DNA from: Sphingomonas horti | GTDB lineage: Bacteria > Pseudomonadota > Alphaproteobacteria > Sphingomonadales > Sphingomonadaceae | Direction: 5' to 3' | DNA length: 64,000 bases | Assembly: GCF_009753715.1 (NCBI RefSeq) | Contig: NZ_WQMS01000001.1 | Coordinates: 372,001-436,000 of the forward strand | Shown: piece by piece, positions 60,872 to 64,000 of the stretch | Layout of the letters: each line of letters opens with the position of its first letter | Numbering within the stretch: the first letter of the stretch is position 1 | Position numbers and translations under genes: made by a program | The notes under the pieces: model-generated | The model's input: the letters and a program-made list of their open reading frames with translations, nothing else | What the model was told of the DNA's origin: nothing | The model's database searches: none

Positions 60872-62077
60872 ATGCCGTCTTATCTGAGCCCGGGCATCTA
60901 CGTCGAGGAAACGGACAGCGGCGCCCACCCGATCGAAGCGGTGGGCACGCAGACGGCCGGCTTCGTCGGCACCGCGCCCAACCCGGATGCGCGCCCCGGC
61001 GAGGCGGTCGCGATCAACAATTGGAGCCAGTTCACGCGTGTCTTCGCGCGCGACGGCGATCCTTCGACGGACCTGGCGAACGCCGTCCAGGGCTTTTTCC
61101 TGAACGGCGGGTCGCGCTGCTATGTCGCGAACGTCCCCGCGAACGGGTCGATCGCGCCGAAGAAGGGCGGCCTCGACGCGCTGAACGCGATCGACGAGAT
61201 CGCGATCATCGCCGCGCCCGGCCGGACCGACGTGGCGTCCCAGACGGCGCTGCTCGACGCGGCCGAGGCAATGAAGGACCGGGTCGCGATCCTCGACGCC
61301 CCGCCGACCGCCGACGACGTCGAGGCGCTGACCCGCGCAGGCGCGGCGTCCGGCGACGCCGCGCCCGGCGATGCGCCGCCGCCCAAGCCGCCCAAGGGCC
61401 AGGCAGCCGGCCTCAGGCCCCGCGATTCCGACGGCGGCTACGGCGCCTTCTACTTCCCGTGGCTGCGGGTCCGTGACGCGATCGACCCGGACAAGATCGT
61501 CTCGGCGCCGCCGTCCGGCCACATGGCCGGCATCTATGCGCGCACCGATGCCGAGCGCGGGGTCCACAAGGCGCCGGCCAATGTCGTCGTCCGCGGCGCG
61601 CTGGGGCTGACCCAGCTCGTCTCGCGCGCCGAGCAGGATGTCCTGAACCCCGCCGGCGTCAATTGCATCCGCTTCTTCACGCGCGAAGGCGTGCGCGTCT
61701 GGGGCGCGCGGACGCTCGCCCCGGCATCGAGCAACTGGCGCTATTTGAACGTCCGGAGGCTGTTCGTGATGATCGAGGAGTCGATCGCGATCAGCACCCG
61801 CTGGGTCGTGTTCGAGCCCAACGACCGGCCGCTCTGGAAAGCGATCCAACGCGATGTCGGCGCCTTCCTGACCCTGCTCTGGAGCCAGGGCGCCCTCGCC
61901 GGGTCGCGACCGGAGGAAGCGTTCTTCGTCAAGTGCGACGAGGAGACCAACCCGCCGGAGGTGATCGACGCCGGCCAGGTCGTGGTCGTGATCGGCATCG
62001 CCCCGGTCAAGCCCGCAGAATTCGTGATCTTCCGCATCGGCCAGACGCCCACCGGCGCCACCGTCGAAGCGGGCTGA
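60872..62077 (+). CDS. Contractile tail sheath protein
   Basis: A 401-residue tail sheath protein. The classic N-terminus MPSYLSPGIYVEETDSG leads into AVGTQTAGFVGTAP, NWSQFTRVFA and a VQGFFLNGGSRCYVAN block. The conserved C-terminal domain is FTREGVRVWGARTLA, WRYLNVRRLFVMIEESI, VFEPNDRPLWKAIQRDV and FFVKCDEETNPPEVI (markers). A Pro/Lys-rich insertion lies at about residues 165-185. Sheath contraction drives the inner tube into a target. GGAGG in the preceding gene's end serves as ribosome-binding site. Confidence 0.95.
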   Translation: MPSYLSPGIYVEETDSGAHPIEAVGTQTAGFVGTAPNPDARPGEAVAINNWSQFTRVFARDGDPSTDLANAVQGFFLNGGSRCYVANVPANGSIAPKKGGLDALNAIDEIAIIAAPGRTDVASQTALLDAAEAMKDRVAILDAPPTADDVEALTRAGAASGDAAPGDAPPPKPPKGQAAGLRPRDSDGGYGAFYFPWLRVRDAIDPDKIVSAPPSGHMAGIYARTDAERGVHKAPANVVVRGALGLTQLVSRAEQDVLNPAGVNCIRFFTREGVRVWGARTLAPASSNWRYLNVRRLFVMIEESIAISTRWVVFEPNDRPLWKAIQRDVGAFLTLLWSQGALAGSRPEEAFFVKCDEETNPPEVIDAGQVVVVIGIAPVKPAEFVIFRIGQTPTGATVEAG

Positions 62078-62092
62078 AGGAGGGAATGAGCC

Positions 62093-62578
62093 ATGGCCAG
62101 TGCACCTCCCGCAGGACAGGGGCAGCAAGGCGCAGCCGCCGCCGCCAGCCCCCTCGCCCCTTCGGAAATGTACCGCAATTACAACTTTCTGCTGCGCCTC
62201 GATTCGACCGAGGTACGGTTCACCGAATGCCTGGGGCTGGGCATGCGGATCGAGCCGATCCGCTACCGGGAATCGGGCGTCGGCAATGTCGTGCGCGCGC
62301 TACCCGGCCCCGTCGCCTATGCCGAGGTGGTGCTGCGCTACGGGCTCGCGACCACCCCCGACCTGTGGAATTGGCTGAAGCGCACGGCCGAAGGCGCGGT
62401 CGTGCGGCGCAACGTCACGATCAGCCAGCTCGACAATGACGGCGCGACGCCGCGCATCAACTGGAATCTCTATGGCGCCTGGCCCTGCCAGTGGAGCGGC
62501 GTGCCGTTCGACGCGCTGGGGCGGGAAGCGGCGATCGAGGAACTGCGCCTCGCCTTCGACCGGTTGGACCGGGCCTGA
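62093..62578 (+). CDS. Contractile injection system tail tube protein
   Basis: A 161-residue Hcp-like/T4 gp19-like tube protein. A 20-residue Ala/Gly/Gln-rich leader precedes the domain: YRNYNFLLRLDSTEVRFTECLGLGM, IEPIRYRESG, VLRYGLATTPDLWNWLKRT and INWNLYGAWPCQWSGVPFDALG, all hallmarks of phage tail tube proteins (markers). It polymerises inside the sheath. GAAGGAGGGAATG lies upstream. The next ATG overlaps its stop (TGATG). Confidence 0.93.
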   Translation: MASAPPAGQGQQGAAAAASPLAPSEMYRNYNFLLRLDSTEVRFTECLGLGMRIEPIRYRESGVGNVVRALPGPVAYAEVVLRYGLATTPDLWNWLKRTAEGAVVRRNVTISQLDNDGATPRINWNLYGAWPCQWSGVPFDALGREAAIEELRLAFDRLDRA

Positions 62579-63492
62579 TGCGCGGCCTGCTGACGCGACT
62601 GGTGCGGCTGCTCGCCCGCTGGCTGCACGGCATCGCCGCGCGGCTGGAGCGCTACGCCCGCCCCGCCCTTGCGCCGGCGGCCCTCGACGCACTTGAGCAC
62701 CGCTTCCCCGGGGCGCCCGAGCATTGGCTGCGCGACATCGCCGAGCATGTCGACAGGTTCGAGGCGCTCCCCGCGGATGCGGCCGTGCGGGCGGAGCAGG
62801 AGCCGGAGGAGCGGGCGTCGGTGCTGACCGCGCCCGTGCAGCGCAGCCCGGCCGCGCCGGCACGCCGGCCACGTCCAGAATTACGCATCGCGCCGCAGCG
62901 CGATGCTCGGCGGGCCAGCGCGCCCCCGAAATCGGCGGCGCACCCTACGCGACCCGCATTGCGGTGGTTCAGCGCGGCTGTGCCGATGCGACAGATGGCG
63001 GAAGCCGGCGCAACCCCGCATCGCCGCGCCGTCTCCGCTCCTGTCGGTGCCGTATCGACTCCCGCGCCGCGGCGGTGGCTGGATTGGATCGGCCGGATGG
63101 CGAGCAACCGCGCGGCTCAGCCGGTTGAGCCCCTACCCGCTCGCGACCACGAACTGTCTCCCGGCACCGGAGCGGCCGAGCAGCAGGCCGAGCGGATTTT
63201 CGCCCTGCCGACGGCGGTTCCGCAACACCGCAGCCCGGCCGCGATTGCTGTCGGCGAAACGAACGACCGCACTCCTCTCGATTGGCCAGAGCCGCCTCCT
63301 TCGCCGAGCCCGGCGGCGTTGCGGTTCGAGACCGGCGGCGCAGTCCGGCCGGTCCAGTCCTGGACGCCCGCGGTCCAAGGCTGCTGGCCTGCGCTGCCGG
63401 ACACCGGCCATACCATTGGAGACGCGGAGCCCGCCGTGCGGCCGCTGCATGACTTCAACCGCGAACAGATGGCCGGGCTGTGGAGCGGGTGA
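62578..63492 (+). CDS. Unknown Arg/Pro-rich protein of the injection system cluster
   Basis: A 304-residue protein of no recognised family. The N-terminus is amphipathic (LTRLVRLLARWLHGIAARLERYARP). Residues about 85-290 are disordered and rich in Pro, Arg and Ala. The C-terminus ends in RPLHDFNREQMAGLWSG; a short E/REQ...W motif of this kind closes several small proteins of eCIS clusters. Its place between tube and baseplate genes suggests an adaptor, tether or cargo role. The start overlaps the tube stop and the stop overlaps the next GTG. Confidence 0.7.
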   Translation: MRGLLTRLVRLLARWLHGIAARLERYARPALAPAALDALEHRFPGAPEHWLRDIAEHVDRFEALPADAAVRAEQEPEERASVLTAPVQRSPAAPARRPRPELRIAPQRDARRASAPPKSAAHPTRPALRWFSAAVPMRQMAEAGATPHRRAVSAPVGAVSTPAPRRWLDWIGRMASNRAAQPVEPLPARDHELSPGTGAAEQQAERIFALPTAVPQHRSPAAIAVGETNDRTPLDWPEPPPSPSPAALRFETGGAVRPVQSWTPAVQGCWPALPDTGHTIGDAEPAVRPLHDFNREQMAGLWSG

Positions 63493-64000
63493 CCTTTCTG
63501 CTGGAGCGCACCGGCGCGCGGGTCTCGTGCCTGCTGAACCCGGAAGCGCTGGAGGCGCGGCGCGTGGCAGGCGTCGCACGGCGGCGCGGCGCGGGCGGCG
63601 CGGTGCTCGGCAATCCCCGCACCGACGACCCGCTGATCGCGACCGGCGGCGGCGTCACCGAATATGAGCTGAAGCTGCTGTTCGACGTCGATATCGCGAA
63701 CGAAGGCCGCGGCGCACGCGTGACGGCCACGCCACCGGTCGCGATCCCGCCGCCCGAGAGTGCTCCACCGGTCGAGCCGATCATGGTCGCGCTGGAAGAC
63801 GGCGAGCCGCCGCAGCCGCCGCCCGTGGCACCCGAGCCGCCGCCGGTTGCCCAGCCCGAGCCGCCCGCATCGACGGTGATCGACGTGCGCGCGCTGACCC
63901 AGCCGCTCTGGGCCTTCGCCGAAACCGGCGATGCGGTCGACGGGGCGGTCGCGCCGCAGCGCGTGCGGTTCATCTGGGGCAAGTCCTGGAACATTCCCGG
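63489..64000 (+). CDS. Baseplate/LysM-type tail protein (Pvc7-like), 3' end cut by the window
   Basis: My translation from the GTG at 63489 (overlapping the previous stop, GTGA) stays open to the window edge, about 170 residues. The N-terminus pattern LNPEALEARR, TDDPLIATGGGVTEYELKLLFDVDI matches the first domain of LysM tail proteins of contractile systems. A Pro/Glu-rich insertion (about 85-130) follows, then VRALTQPLWAFAETGD and RVRFIWGKSWNIPG, the second conserved block. It would join the tube to the baseplate. The rest of the baseplate and the AAA ATPase should lie to the right, outside this window. Confidence 0.85.
   Translation, partial: MTFLLERTGARVSCLLNPEALEARRVAGVARRRGAGGAVLGNPRTDDPLIATGGGVTEYELKLLFDVDIANEGRGARVTATPPVAIPPPESAPPVEPIMVALEDGEPPQPPPVAPEPPPVAQPEPPASTVIDVRALTQPLWAFAETGDAVDGAVAPQRVRFIWGKSWNIP

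Overview
The window is high-GC chromosomal DNA, probably from an alphaproteobacterium of the order Sphingomonadales (Sphingomonas-like). This is inferred from the gene content: two exosortase-type proteins ending in the PEPxxWA signature, Pho boxes built on GTCA half-sites, a DUF559 gene between the E2 and E3 genes of a 2-oxoacid dehydrogenase, and several families of intergenic palindromic repeats. No rRNA, tRNA, CRISPR array or transposase was seen.

Layout. 1-24.2 kb is mostly housekeeping: a cut-off dicarboxylate symporter, a PAP2 phosphatase, an amidohydrolase, E3 and E2 subunits, a stress protein, free-methionine sulfoxide reductase, ArfB, an RluA-type enzyme, LysR/pirin/WrbA, PutA, MaoC, a thiolase, an M48 protease, EamA and threonine aldolase. 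24.3-28.4 kb is an Anbu (ancestral proteasome beta subunit) operon: ATP-grasp, alpha-E, transglutaminase, Anbu. 28.4-29.8 kb is repeat-rich and surrounds one low-GC orphan gene. 29.8-40.1 kb is a phosphate region: pstSCAB with Pho boxes, a TonB receptor/YfiR/hybrid kinase operon, a PiT transporter and a NUDIX-DUF47 fusion.

40.1-50.7 kb is a signalling island. One arm (leftward) runs histidine kinase, response regulator, alpha-oxoamine-synthase-type PLP enzyme, a double OmpW porin and a PilZ protein. The divergent arm runs a paralogous kinase, a hybrid kinase, a response regulator and a GGDEF-EAL protein. The two paralogous kinases share a multi-pass membrane sensor, and one has a degenerate ATP-binding domain. 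An enzyme of the family that makes alpha-hydroxyketone autoinducers, a channel for hydrophobic molecules, membrane-embedded sensors and c-di-GMP outputs together suggest a small-molecule signalling circuit. That reading is inference.

50.6-64.0 kb is a contractile injection system (eCIS/phage-tail-like) locus entering from the right. Rightward genes encode a Pvc16-like cap protein, tail sheath, tail tube, an unknown proline-rich protein and the start of a baseplate protein. Leftward, an eight-gene run with mostly overlapping ends encodes three membrane or secreted unknowns, an amidase-fold protein, a small acidic protein, a matrixin, a thermolysin-like metalloprotease and a trypsin-nuclease fusion. 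These hydrolases are candidate payloads.

Several palindromic repeats lie inside coding sequence: the E2 linker, the PutA inter-domain linker and the C-terminus of the DUF559 protein. They appear to have been captured in frame.
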